From: a virus
Length of the DNA stretch: 34,895 nucleotides
IMG/VR virus record: IMGVR_UViG_3300037339_000034
Span: 1-34,895 of that record
Strand: one strand, 5' to 3'
A program made the translations under genes and the position numbers. Within the stretch, counting starts at the first letter, position 1, and each line of letters begins with the position of its first letter. Shown piece by piece: positions 16,565-24,559 of this stretch. The notes beneath the pieces are model-generated. The model was not told the DNA's origin and did not search any database. It saw only the letters and a list, made by a program, of their open reading frames with translations.

Positions 16565-19068
16565 GAATCATCGTCGATCTGCCAGTCGAGCCGGGGGTGT
16601 ACACCGAGCAGACGCCGCGCGGCGCGAAGTCGCAGTGGAAGGATGCCGACAAGGTGCGCTTCCGCTACGGGCTGCCCGAGAAGATCGGCGGCTGGACGCG
16701 GCTGGCGAACGTGTTCATCGGGCTGGCCAGGAAGATCTGGGACTGGACCTCGCTCGACTCGCGCAACTGGGTGGGCTTCGGCACCGAGGCCAAGCTGTAC
16801 CTTGTGCAGGATGAGGTGCAGACCGACATCACGCCGATGCGATCATTCGGCAACCTGACCAACCCGTTCACCACGCTCATCACGAATCCGATCGTCACGG
16901 TTGTGCACGTGAACCACGGGGCGCAGGCGAACGACTATGTCCGCTATGCCGGCGCAACTGCGGTGGGCGGCCTGACGATCAACGGGCAGTACAAGATCGT
17001 GACCGTGATCGACGGTGACAGCTACACCATCAACGCTGGAACGCCGGCCGGCGGATCGGCGACGGGTGGCGGCACCGTGGCCTACGAGTACGACATCACC
17101 GCTGGCGGCAGCAGCGCCGCATTCGGCCAGGGCTGGGGCGTGGGTCCGTGGGGCGAGAGCACCTGGAACACTCCGCGCGTGGCATCATCGCTGCTCGCCC
17201 CTCTGCGAACATGGTCGATGGACAACTGGGGCGAAGACCTCATGGCCAACCCAAGGGGCGGCTCGATCTACTGGTGGGACCGCACGACCGGCCCGAACGC
17301 CCGAGCCGCCTTGCTGGTCGGTGCGCCGATCCAGGCGACGCTCATCATCATCTCGCAGCGCGATCTGCATATGTTCGCGATGGGTTGCACTGACGCGATC
17401 CTGAACACCTTCGACCCCATGCTGATTCGCTGGTGCTCGCGCGAGAACTTCAACGATTGGATTCCTTCATCCTCGAACACGTCGGGCGACCTGCGCGTGT
17501 CGAGCGGATCGAAGATCGTTGCCGCGTGCAAAACCCGTGGCGAGCTGGTGCTGTGGACCGACAAGTCAGTTCACCAGATCACCTACATCGGCGGCCAATC
17601 GGTTTACGGGCTGACGCCGATGGGCGAGAACATCTCGATCCTGGGCCCCAACGCTTTCGTTGAGGTGGACTCGCGCGTGTTCTTCATGACCGAGACCGAC
17701 TTCTACGTGTACGACGGGGTGCCGCAGCCGATGCCCTGCATGGTGCGCGCGTACGTGTTCGACAACCTCAACGTGTTCCAGAAGGACAAGGTGTTCGGCG
17801 GGCTCAACAAGACCTTCAACGAGGTGTGGTTCTTCTACCCAGCGAAGGCCAACAATGTCTGGATCGAGACCGACTTCAGCGCTGGATTGAACCCGGCCCA
17901 GTACACCGTCCAAACGATGGCCGGCACACAGCGCTACTCGGTTGCGCTCAATGGCGCCGGCTACGTGTACCTGGCCAGCTACGACAACGCGGGCGGGGAG
18001 ACGGTAAACACTTACGAATCGATCTACATGCTGCGCAACGCCGCCATGCTGGCAACGCCGCTTGAGTCCGAATACGAGATGATGGTGGTGATCAGCGACA
18101 CGACAGCGTTCTTCGGCGTGGCGATGGATGTCATCGATCTGAACAGCGCAGCCGATACGCTTGACGACAACATCAAGGCGCTGCTGGTCACTGTTGATCT
18201 CGCCACCAGCTCGATGTACTTCACCAAGACCGATGCGCTTGGCGCCACCTCGACGCTGGCCAACGCGGCAGGATTCTACGACCTGGGGTTGCTGGCAACA
18301 CCGATCAGCCTCACGGTTGGCAACACCTACGCGATCACGATGACGCGCACCAACAATACCATTAAGGGGTATATCTACGACGAGGCCAGCGGGACCAACC
18401 AGCTGGTTGCAACAATTACGCTCAGCGCTGGCGAGATCGCGGCGTATCTCGGGACGGGTGTCGCGGGTGCGATCCTGCGCCCATCCAGCCAGTCGGCCGA
18501 CTTCAACGATACGCAGCTGCTGTCGTTCCGCGCTGCGCCGGCCGGCGTGCTCATCGCGCAGAGCGCGCCCGGGGCCGCCCGTGAAGTGAATCGTTACGTG
18601 GCCTTCAACTACCAGGAGCAGCACTGGACGATCGGCAACATGATCCGAACCGCGTGGCACGAGAAGAGCCCGGTGTACAGCAAGCCGTACGCGGCGGGCC
18701 CGGACAACTATCTGTATCAGCACGAGACTGGCTCCGATGACAACGGTTCCGCGCTGACGGCGTATGCCGAGACCTACGACATGGAGATCCCCGAGTCGGG
18801 CGAGAACCTGATGCACGTCGATCAGCTGATCCCCGATTTCCTCGATCTCGATGGGACGGTGAACATCAAGCTGAAGGGCAAGAAGTATCCGCAAGGCCAG
18901 GTGTATCAGGAGAAGGGCCCGTACCCGGTCACCGCCAGCACAGCGAAGATCTCGACGCGCATCCGTGGCCGGCAGATCGCGCTGCGCATAGAGTCCACCA
19001 CCACTGGCGCAGCGTGGCGCATGGGTACAATGCGCGCCAGGATTCAGCCGCACGGAAAGCGAGCTTAA
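16561..19068 (+). CDS. tail nozzle / tail hub protein (P22 gp10-like) with an inserted domain
   Basis: An 835-residue protein with a GTG start overlapping the upstream stop. It opens with VEPGVYTEQTPRGAKSQWKD, then VRFRYGLPEKIGGW, the classic start of the packaged-DNA stabilisation (gp10) family. Propeller-like segments follow (WGEDLMANPRGG, DLHMFAMG, ISILGPNAFVEVDSRVFFMT). Residues about 488-665 look like an insert with a separate beta-rich, lectin-like pattern (FFGVAMDVIDLNS, YAITMTRTNNTIKGYIYDE). From about 676 the family text resumes (VNRYVAFNYQEQHWTIGN) and ends with RIRGRQIALRIES and WRMGTMRARIQPHGKR. The protein forms the lower tail tube that retains the packaged DNA. Confidence 0.85.
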   Translation: MRIIVDLPVEPGVYTEQTPRGAKSQWKDADKVRFRYGLPEKIGGWTRLANVFIGLARKIWDWTSLDSRNWVGFGTEAKLYLVQDEVQTDITPMRSFGNLTNPFTTLITNPIVTVVHVNHGAQANDYVRYAGATAVGGLTINGQYKIVTVIDGDSYTINAGTPAGGSATGGGTVAYEYDITAGGSSAAFGQGWGVGPWGESTWNTPRVASSLLAPLRTWSMDNWGEDLMANPRGGSIYWWDRTTGPNARAALLVGAPIQATLIIISQRDLHMFAMGCTDAILNTFDPMLIRWCSRENFNDWIPSSSNTSGDLRVSSGSKIVAACKTRGELVLWTDKSVHQITYIGGQSVYGLTPMGENISILGPNAFVEVDSRVFFMTETDFYVYDGVPQPMPCMVRAYVFDNLNVFQKDKVFGGLNKTFNEVWFFYPAKANNVWIETDFSAGLNPAQYTVQTMAGTQRYSVALNGAGYVYLASYDNAGGETVNTYESIYMLRNAAMLATPLESEYEMMVVISDTTAFFGVAMDVIDLNSAADTLDDNIKALLVTVDLATSSMYFTKTDALGATSTLANAAGFYDLGLLATPISLTVGNTYAITMTRTNNTIKGYIYDEASGTNQLVATITLSAGEIAAYLGTGVAGAILRPSSQSADFNDTQLLSFRAAPAGVLIAQSAPGAAREVNRYVAFNYQEQHWTIGNMIRTAWHEKSPVYSKPYAAGPDNYLYQHETGSDDNGSALTAYAETYDMEIPESGENLMHVDQLIPDFLDLDGTVNIKLKGKKYPQGQVYQEKGPYPVTASTAKISTRIRGRQIALRIESTTTGAAWRMGTMRARIQPHGKRA

Positions 19069-19668
19069 ATGGCAGATACCAGGGAGAGGTTGCCGGACTG
19101 GCGCTCGCCGACATTCGATGCGGCGCGGATGCGCACGCTCACGCAGATCCTCGATCGTCGCTTCGGCGGCATCGATTCAGCGATCGACGAACTCATGGCG
19201 GCCTCCGCTGCAATCGGCGGGCCGTTCGCGCCGCTGGTACACGGTCACGAGTGGACCGAGATCAACAACGCGCCGGACTTCCTGACCCTCGTCGACATCC
19301 AGACCGTCGTCGACCTCGATGACCTGGCCAACGTGAACGACGCGGGCATAGCGCCTGGGCAGACGATCGTGTGGAACGGTCTCGCGTACGTGCCCGGCTC
19401 GATCGCTTCGGGTGTCTCGTACCTGCGCGACCTGCTCGATGTGGACGTGACGCCCGTCAACGATCAAGACCTGCTTCGATACGACGCCTTCCAGGCGAAG
19501 TGGATACCGTTCCCGTTCGGCGCGATCGTCGCTGGCGTTGGCGGTGGTGGGCAGCAGGGGCCGCCAGGAATGGATGGGGAAGATGGGCAGCAGGGCGATC
19601 AAGGTCCGCCAGGGCCAGCCGGCGCTGCGGGCTCGGGCGATTCATGGCTAACGTGGGCGGGCTTGTAA
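19069..19668 (+). CDS. short tail fibre with C-terminal collagen-like repeat
   Basis: The 199-residue protein starts directly after the nozzle stop (TAA-ATG). Residues about 60-155 carry two copies of a fibre motif of the type dlddl.nVn......G..i.wng..yvp (VDLDDLANVN, IVWNGLAYVPG; then LRDLLDVDV, LLRYDAFQAKWIPF). About 163-190 are Gly-X-Y triplets ([18 protein letters not shown] and GPPGPAG), a short collagen-like stem. The last residues (DSWLTWAGL) may be a trimer cap. It is probably a trimeric fibre or linker attaching other fibre proteins to the nozzle. Confidence 0.75.
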   Translation: MADTRERLPDWRSPTFDAARMRTLTQILDRRFGGIDSAIDELMAASAAIGGPFAPLVHGHEWTEINNAPDFLTLVDIQTVVDLDDLANVNDAGIAPGQTIVWNGLAYVPGSIASGVSYLRDLLDVDVTPVNDQDLLRYDAFQAKWIPFPFGAIVAGVGGGGQQGPPGMDGEDGQQGDQGPPGPAGAAGSGDSWLTWAGL

Positions 19669-20001
19669 ATGCCATTCGTCGGTAAGTCACTCGCCGATGG
19701 TCAGCTCCCGAGTGGGCTCGGCACGCTGTACACCGTGCCCGCCTTGACGCGCGCAGTGATCAAGCAGATCGACATCGTGTCGGCGACCGCGATCGTCCAG
19801 GTCGTCCAGCTGTACATCAAGCGCAGCGGCAGCAGCTCGCGTCGAGTCATCAATGTCAACGACCTCAATCTCAATGAGGCGATCCACTTCGGCGACGAAG
19901 GTGAGTCGATCTCGCTGTCTGCTGGTGATCAGATCGAGGGCGTCACGACTACGGCCGCGTCCGTCGACTACACGATCACGGGGGCCGAAGAAACGCCATG
20001 A
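19669..20001 (+). CDS. small beta-rich tail-associated protein
   Basis: A 110-residue protein of a common phage type with [21 protein letters not shown] near the N-terminus and repeating strands after it ([29 protein letters not shown]). Many phages carry a protein with lYtvPa.t.a.i..i...N........v.l.i, encoded beside fibre genes. It is probably a capping or attachment component of the fibre cluster. It is coupled to both neighbours: directly after the previous stop and ATGA with the next. Confidence 0.7.
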   Translation: MPFVGKSLADGQLPSGLGTLYTVPALTRAVIKQIDIVSATAIVQVVQLYIKRSGSSSRRVINVNDLNLNEAIHFGDEGESISLSAGDQIEGVTTTAASVDYTITGAEETP

Positions 20002-21368
20002 AGGTCTACAACGCAGACGGCACCGAGAAGCAGAACACCGGCACCACGGGCGCGACCGGCGCCACGGGACAGCCTGGGCAGCCCGGGCCTCCGGGCATGG
20101 ACGGCATTGATGGGTTCGATGGTGAGCCGGGTCCTCCGGGCCCCCCGGGTATTGGCGAAATCGCCCCGGGCGGCGCGAGCGTCTCGGCATCCTGGAACTT
20201 CGATACATCAACCGCTGCCGCCGACCCCGGCAACAAGAAGTTCAGGCTCGACAACGCCACGCTGGCCAGTGTCACGAACATCTACATCAACGACACGGCG
20301 AACCAGAACTTCGACGCGAGCACGATCATCTCCTTCATGCTCACTGGGTATCGGGTTTACATCCAGCAGAAGGATGACGCGAGCCGGGCTGCGCTGTTCT
20401 CGCTAACCGGCCCTGCCGTCGACAATGGCGGCTGGTGGACTATTCCCGTCACGCCGGTCGCGAACGGCGGCGTGCTTTATGGCAATAGCAAGGAATGCGC
20501 GGTCGTCTTCATCCTGTCGACGGCGACCGGCACTGGCGGCGGCGGCAATGGTGTCGTCGGGGCGCCGGGCATGGACGGTGCCGATGGTGAGGAAGGTCAG
20601 CCTGGCCCGCCCGGGCAGCCCGGCGCGCAAGGCGTTCAAGGGCCTCCAGGAACTGGCGCTGTCGGACCCGGTGGTCCGCCCGGGCTGGACGGCGAACCCG
20701 GCGTCGATGGCGAGGCTGGTCCGCCCGGCCCGCTGGGACCGCAAGGACCGCAGGGCACTCAAGGCATTCAAGGCGCGCAAGGGGTTCAGGGTGCGCCCGG
20801 GATAGATGGGCAAGACGGCGCTGACGGCGAGCCCGGCCCGCCCGGCGTAGGCATGGCTGGAGCGCCCGGCACCAATGGAGTCGTTGGTCGAGACGGGGCG
20901 CCCGGGCTGGACGGTGCTGATGGCGTCGAGGGCGAACCCGGCCCTCCGGGCAACCCAGGGCCGCAAGGCATTCAGGGTCCGATCGGCCCGCAAGGGAACC
21001 CGGGGATGGACGGCCAGGATGGCCAGGACGGTCTCGATGGGGCGCCTGGGGGTGTTGGCCCGCAGGGCGCAACGGGGCCCGCAGGCAGCGGCATACAGGG
21101 CATTCCCGGCCCGCAGGGGCTCGATGGTCAAGACGGGGTCGATGGCGAGCCAGGCCCGCCTGGTGTTGGCTCGGCTGGCGCGCAGGGTCCCCCTGGCGCA
21201 GGCGGTGCACCGGGACCCGCAGGCCCGCCCGGCATGGACGGGGAAGATGGAGCAGATGGTGAGCCTGGCCCACCCGGGGTGGCGGGCGCGAACGGAACAT
21301 CAGGCGGCACTACCGGGGTCAGTCTCGGGAAGCTGCTCGCCATCAATGCAGGACTATTGAGGAGCTAA
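19998..21368 (+). CDS. collagen-like tail fibre protein with inserted globular domain
   Basis: A 456-residue protein with two collagen-like blocks. Residues about 14-52 are Gly-X-Y triplets ([13 protein letters not shown]). A globular beta domain spans about 53-183 ([48 protein letters not shown]); its strand pattern is that of phage fibre head or collar modules. Residues about 190-435 form a long second triplet block rich in Pro at Y and Asp/Glu/Gln at X and Y ([14 protein letters not shown] recur). Collagen-like phage fibres form triple helices without hydroxyproline. A C-terminal GLLRS tail follows. It is probably a side fibre stem. The reverse-strand ORFs over this region are repeat shadows. 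Confidence 0.85.
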   Translation: MKVYNADGTEKQNTGTTGATGATGQPGQPGPPGMDGIDGFDGEPGPPGPPGIGEIAPGGASVSASWNFDTSTAAADPGNKKFRLDNATLASVTNIYINDTANQNFDASTIISFMLTGYRVYIQQKDDASRAALFSLTGPAVDNGGWWTIPVTPVANGGVLYGNSKECAVVFILSTATGTGGGGNGVVGAPGMDGADGEEGQPGPPGQPGAQGVQGPPGTGAVGPGGPPGLDGEPGVDGEAGPPGPLGPQGPQGTQGIQGAQGVQGAPGIDGQDGADGEPGPPGVGMAGAPGTNGVVGRDGAPGLDGADGVEGEPGPPGNPGPQGIQGPIGPQGNPGMDGQDGQDGLDGAPGGVGPQGATGPAGSGIQGIPGPQGLDGQDGVDGEPGPPGVGSAGAQGPPGAGGAPGPAGPPGMDGEDGADGEPGPPGVAGANGTSGGTTGVSLGKLLAINAGLLRS

Positions 21369-21371
21369 GGC

Positions 21372-21785
21372 ATGGCCGCGAACACGAACCCAATCTTCAC
21401 GCTGGTGCCCGTCATCACGTGGGGCACGACCACGATCGCGACGGCGAATACCGCGAAGGACGGCACCGGCACGGTGATACAGGTGTGCGTCGGCAGCACG
21501 GATGGCACGTACGTGTGGAAGATCCGCGCCCGGCCAGCCGGCACGAACGTGGCCACGGTGCTGCGGCTCTTCATCAACAACGGCTCCACGAACGCGACGC
21601 CCGCGAACAACATCCTGTACGACGAGTTCACGCTCGCGGCCACGACGTTGTCGGAAGTCTCGGCGCTCGCGATGTACGAGATACCAATGAACATCGCGCT
21701 GCCGAACACGTACCGGATCTATGCGACGATCGGTACGACCGTGGCCGCTGGGTACTACCTGTCGGCGGTGGCCGGCAACTACTGA
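21372..21785 (+). CDS. small beta-rich fibre-associated protein
   Basis: A 137-residue protein, Thr/Ala/Asn-rich with alternating strand pattern (TTIATANTAKDGTGTVIQV, YVWKIRARPAGTN, VLRLFINNGS, TYRIYATIGTT). The TA.....dgtg.v..vfta...G..v..i...p.gtn....~rifinng pattern is shared by small phage proteins encoded next to collagen-like fibres. It may cap the collagen stem or join it to the polyglycine adhesins that follow. It starts 3 nt after the previous stop with GGAGC just upstream. Confidence 0.7.
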   Translation: MAANTNPIFTLVPVITWGTTTIATANTAKDGTGTVIQVCVGSTDGTYVWKIRARPAGTNVATVLRLFINNGSTNATPANNILYDEFTLAATTLSEVSALAMYEIPMNIALPNTYRIYATIGTTVAAGYYLSAVAGNY

Positions 21786-21786
21786 G

Positions 21787-22692
21787 ATGGCGTTCTTCCC
21801 CTACTTCGGCGGGCCCGACGCCGAGTACACGTGGCGCTGGACAGCCGGTCAGACGGCGGTATGGGAGCCGCCGGACACCTTCGCGTTCTTCTTCATCCTG
21901 GTCTGCGGTGGCGGTGGCGGGGGAGGAGGCGGGGCCGGCCGCATCGCTGGCGCTCAGGGCGGTGGCGGCGGAGGCGGGGGACCGGGCGGACTCTTGCAGG
22001 CGATGGTCCCGGCAATGTTTCTGCCGATGCGATTGATCATCACTGCTGGCGCGGGCGGGAACTCTGGGGCGGGCGGCGTTGGCGCCGGATCGTCGGGCTC
22101 AGCCGGGACAGCGGGCGGGACCAGCTCGATCCTCTCTATGAACTACGGCGACAACGTGATCTTCAGCTGCGCGGGCGGGGCTCTGGGTGGCGCCGGGACT
22201 CCAGGTGCGGGCGGTACGGGCGGGGGCAGTGGATCGTTCAGTACGTCCCAGGTGATCAAGACGCTCTGCCTGAGAGGGACGGGCGCCACCACGGGTAGCG
22301 CTGGGGGCGGGGGTGGTTCGTCGGGTGGGGCAAACGCGGCTGGCAACAGCGGCACGATCGTCAATGGCGGCGGCGGTGGCGCTGGGATTTCAGCGGGCAA
22401 CGTGCCGGCTTCCGGCAACAGCTCGAACTCGATCCTGGCGCCCGACTACCCCAGTTCGGCAGGCGGAGCTTCCGGGGGTGCTCCGGGGGCGAGCGCAGTC
22501 CGGTGGGATGGTCCGCCGATGATGTTCGGAGTCGGCGGCGGTGGTGGTGGATCGCACGACGCTGGGACTGGCGGTGCGGGGGGCGAGGCCGCGTTCGGTA
22601 GTGGTGGTGGCGGTGGTGCTGCCGGCACCTCAACCGGCGGTGCGGGCGGCAAAGGCGGGCACGGGCTCGTCATGATCATGGGGCTAAGATGA
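21787..22692 (+). CDS. polyglycine-rich adhesin-like protein 1 of 3
   Basis: A 301-residue protein. An in-frame upstream start (21721) is possible but would run inside the previous gene; ATG 21787, one base after that gene's stop, gives MAFFPYFGGPDAE and matches the compact spacing here. Residues 1-40 are Trp/Phe-rich strands (YTWRWTAGQTAVWEPP, FAFFFILVCGG), then repeated Gly runs with loops (LLQAMVPAMFLP, LRLIITAG-type strand, ILSMNYGDNVIFS). The final strand GHGLVMIMGLR closes the domain. The plan resembles phage tail-tip proteins with polyglycine II sandwiches and receptor-binding loops. It is paralogous in plan to the next two genes. Confidence 0.75.
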   Translation: MAFFPYFGGPDAEYTWRWTAGQTAVWEPPDTFAFFFILVCGGGGGGGGGAGRIAGAQGGGGGGGGPGGLLQAMVPAMFLPMRLIITAGAGGNSGAGGVGAGSSGSAGTAGGTSSILSMNYGDNVIFSCAGGALGGAGTPGAGGTGGGSGSFSTSQVIKTLCLRGTGATTGSAGGGGGSSGGANAAGNSGTIVNGGGGGAGISAGNVPASGNSSNSILAPDYPSSAGGASGGAPGASAVRWDGPPMMFGVGGGGGGSHDAGTGGAGGEAAFGSGGGGGAAGTSTGGAGGKGGHGLVMIMGLR

Positions 22693-23627
22693 CGAGTCCA
22701 GTTCTCAACGAAGCGCTGATGCGACGCGGGATCATCGATGCCTTCGTGTTGCGCCACGATGTGGTTGGCGGCGGGGCAGTGAACTTCGCAAAGACATGGT
22801 ACAAGCCCGAGCACGCCTCGCTCGTGTGGATGCTGCTGATGGGCTCTGGCGGCGGCGGTGGTGGTGGCCGAACGGCAGCGACAGGCATCGGTAAGGGCGG
22901 TGGTGGCGGTGGTGGATCGGGCGCCATGGCGCTGTTCCTGTTCCTCGCGCAGATGGTGCCCAACCAGCTTCGATTCACGGTCGGCGCAGGCGGCGCGGGC
23001 GGGGCGGCCGGGACAGCTGGCGGCACTGGGAACGGCGCCGGCATCAGCCTGCCAGAGGCATCGGCGACCGCGATATTCAGCGTTGCTGGTGGCGGTGCTG
23101 GCGGCGGCTCAGCGGGAACTGGCGGCGGCGCGGCTGGTGCAGCAGCGGCCTCCCCGACGACCTCGGCATTCACCTTCATTTGCCCGATCGCATACGAATC
23201 GTATAGCGGCTTCGCGGGAGCCATTGGCGGCACGTCAGTTGCAACAACCCCAGCCGCAAGCGCAGCTTCGAGCGGGCTCAACTCGGGTGGCGGTGGCGGT
23301 GGTGGCGTTACGACAGGTAACGTCGGCGGAGCCGGTGGAGTCTCGGCAGTTCCTGGCACGCCGTTCAACGCGATACTCGCCCCGCCCGGTGGGGTTGCCG
23401 GCGCCAAGGGCAGCGAAGGCTGGCAATTCCCATTCGGGTGGAACCAGGCGTTCGGGTTCCTCTACGGGATTGGCCCTGGCGGTGGTGGTGGATCGGGCGC
23501 CGGCACGGGCGGCATCGGCGGGATTGCCATAGCCGCTGGCTGCGGTGGCGGTGGCGGTGGCGGTGGAATTACTGGCGGAGCGGGCAGCGCTGGCGGTCCA
23601 GCAGTGGTGGCGGTCGTATGCTGGTAA
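22689..23627 (+). CDS. polyglycine-rich adhesin-like protein 2 of 3
   Basis: A 312-residue protein starting in ATGA overlap with the first copy. The same layout is visible: an N-terminal strand region with FAKTWYKPEHASLVWMLLMG, a poly-Gly block (GGGGGGG at about 54-60), a hydrophobic loop (MALFLFLAQMVPNQLRFTV), then Gly/Ala-rich stretches with loops, including FICPIAYESYSGFAGA and WQFPFGWNQAFGFLYG. It ends GGPAVVAVVCW. Loop sequences differ from the other copies while the frame is kept, as expected for diverging receptor-binding loops. Its stop lies inside the third copy. Confidence 0.75.
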   Translation: MTSPVLNEALMRRGIIDAFVLRHDVVGGGAVNFAKTWYKPEHASLVWMLLMGSGGGGGGGRTAATGIGKGGGGGGGSGAMALFLFLAQMVPNQLRFTVGAGGAGGAAGTAGGTGNGAGISLPEASATAIFSVAGGGAGGGSAGTGGGAAGAAAASPTTSAFTFICPIAYESYSGFAGAIGGTSVATTPAASAASSGLNSGGGGGGGVTTGNVGGAGGVSAVPGTPFNAILAPPGGVAGAKGSEGWQFPFGWNQAFGFLYGIGPGGGGGSGAGTGGIGGIAIAAGCGGGGGGGGITGGAGSAGGPAVVAVVCW

Positions 23628-24517
23628 CTTCGCTCGCGTCGCAAACGTCGTTCAACTCAGAGTTCATCATTGGGCCGCGCCGCTTCGTCTGGATAAAGCC
23701 GCAGGGCTGCGTGGCACTAGCAATCAAAATGGTGGGGGCGGGCGGTGGTGGCGGCGCGGGCGTAAACCGGGCGACCCTCGCTGCCGGCGGTGGCGGCGGC
23801 GGCGGTGGGTCAGGCGGATGGTGGCTCGGCGGCATGATCTGGGGGCCAATGGTCCCCGACGCTTTGTACTTCGTCTTGGGCGATGGCGGGCTCGGGGGCG
23901 CGGCATCTGGCAACGCCGGGGCAGCCGGCATTACCTCGCAGATACAGTATCGAAATGCGTCAGGCGCGATCCTCCTCCAATGTGCTTCAGGTGGCGGTGG
24001 TGGCGCAGGAACGGCCGGCGCTGGCGGAACCGCTGGGACCGCTGGAGCGCAACCGAGTCAGGCGTTCATCATGTCTCTCTCGCTCGGGCGGCTCGGCACG
24101 GGCGGTGGCGGTGGTGGCGCAGGAGGGGCAACCGGCGCGGGGTCGGCGGTCACGTCCACCAACCAGTGGGCGACCGGCGGAGCCGGTGGCGCCGGCACTT
24201 CGGCGGCTAACGTCGGCGGAGTAGGTGGCACGGTGACCGGCTCATTCCCCAACCCGTCACACTCGCCGACATTGGCCGGCGGGGCGGCGGACTCGCCAGG
24301 AATCGGCGGATTCGGCGTGAGGATGCCGCAGGGGCGTTCGATACAGCAAAAATACGGCGGCACGGGCGGCGGCGGCTCGGGTGCGGGGACCGGCGGGCGT
24401 GGCGGGCGCGGGGAGCCTGGCGCTGGTGGCGGCGGGGCCGGCTCGGGTATAACCGGCGGGGCCGGTGGAGATGGAGGTCCTGCGTTCGTCGTCATTCAGA
24501 CGTGGTGCTTCAACTGA
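23618..24517 (+). CDS. polyglycine-rich adhesin-like protein 3 of 3
   Basis: A 299-residue protein. Upstream in-frame starts (from 23438) would overlap the second copy by about 190 nt and encode Trp/Arg-rich shadow text. ATG 23618 overlaps by only 10 nt and gives MLVTSLASQTSFNSEFIIG. The plan matches its neighbours: FVWIKPQGCVALAIKMVGAGG, a poly-Gly block, WWLGGMIWGPMVPDALYFVLG, further Gly/Ala blocks with loops, and the end GGPAFVVIQTWCFN. The shared ending (GGxAxVV followed by an aromatic/Cys) with copy 2 supports duplication. Likely a fibre-tip or adhesin subunit. Confidence 0.75.
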   Translation: MLVTSLASQTSFNSEFIIGPRRFVWIKPQGCVALAIKMVGAGGGGGAGVNRATLAAGGGGGGGGSGGWWLGGMIWGPMVPDALYFVLGDGGLGGAASGNAGAAGITSQIQYRNASGAILLQCASGGGGGAGTAGAGGTAGTAGAQPSQAFIMSLSLGRLGTGGGGGGAGGATGAGSAVTSTNQWATGGAGGAGTSAANVGGVGGTVTGSFPNPSHSPTLAGGAADSPGIGGFGVRMPQGRSIQQKYGGTGGGGSGAGTGGRGGRGEPGAGGGGAGSGITGGAGGDGGPAFVVIQTWCFN

Positions 24518-24533
24518 TGTTTCACGTGGAACA
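24518..24533. promoter_or_regulatory. parS-like palindrome (putative ParB binding site)
   Basis: TGTTTCACGTGGAACA directly follows the stop of the third glycine-rich gene. It differs from the bacterial chromosomal parS consensus TGTTTCACGTGAAACA at one base and is a hybrid of that form and the TGTTCCACGTGGAACA variant. It lies in one of the few intergenic gaps (42 nt) and ends 14 nt before the next ribosome binding site. It could recruit host or phage ParB, or act as an operator for the downstream genes. No parA or parB gene is visible in the window. Confidence 0.55.
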
Positions 24534-24547
24534 ATCAATCAACGTCC

Positions 24548-24554
24548 AAGGAGA
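24548..24554 (+). promoter_or_regulatory. ribosome binding site deciding the acetyltransferase start
   Basis: AAGGAGA sits 5 nt before the ATG at 24560 and only 2 nt before the in-frame TTG at 24557. The spacing favours the ATG. Confidence 0.75.
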
Positions 24555-24559
24555 CCTTG

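Noticed and set aside
20403-21300. Reverse-strand frames over the collagen region
   Set aside because: They are the complement of Gly-X-Y triplet repeats and show only repeat-derived text. The forward frame is the clear collagen-like gene.
21721-21786. Upstream start for the first polyglycine gene
   Set aside because: It would overlap the preceding gene by 65 nt with Arg/Trp-rich text unlike the protein body. The ATG at 21787 follows the stop by one base.
23438-23617. Upstream start for the third polyglycine gene
   Set aside because: The extra 60 codons are antiphase shadow of the second copy, rich in Trp and Arg. The ATG at 23618 gives the normal short overlap.
21787-24517. Possible CRISPR or tandem repeat array
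   Set aside because: The repetition consists of GGN codons coding for glycine in three forward genes. There are no regular spacers or conserved direct repeats.
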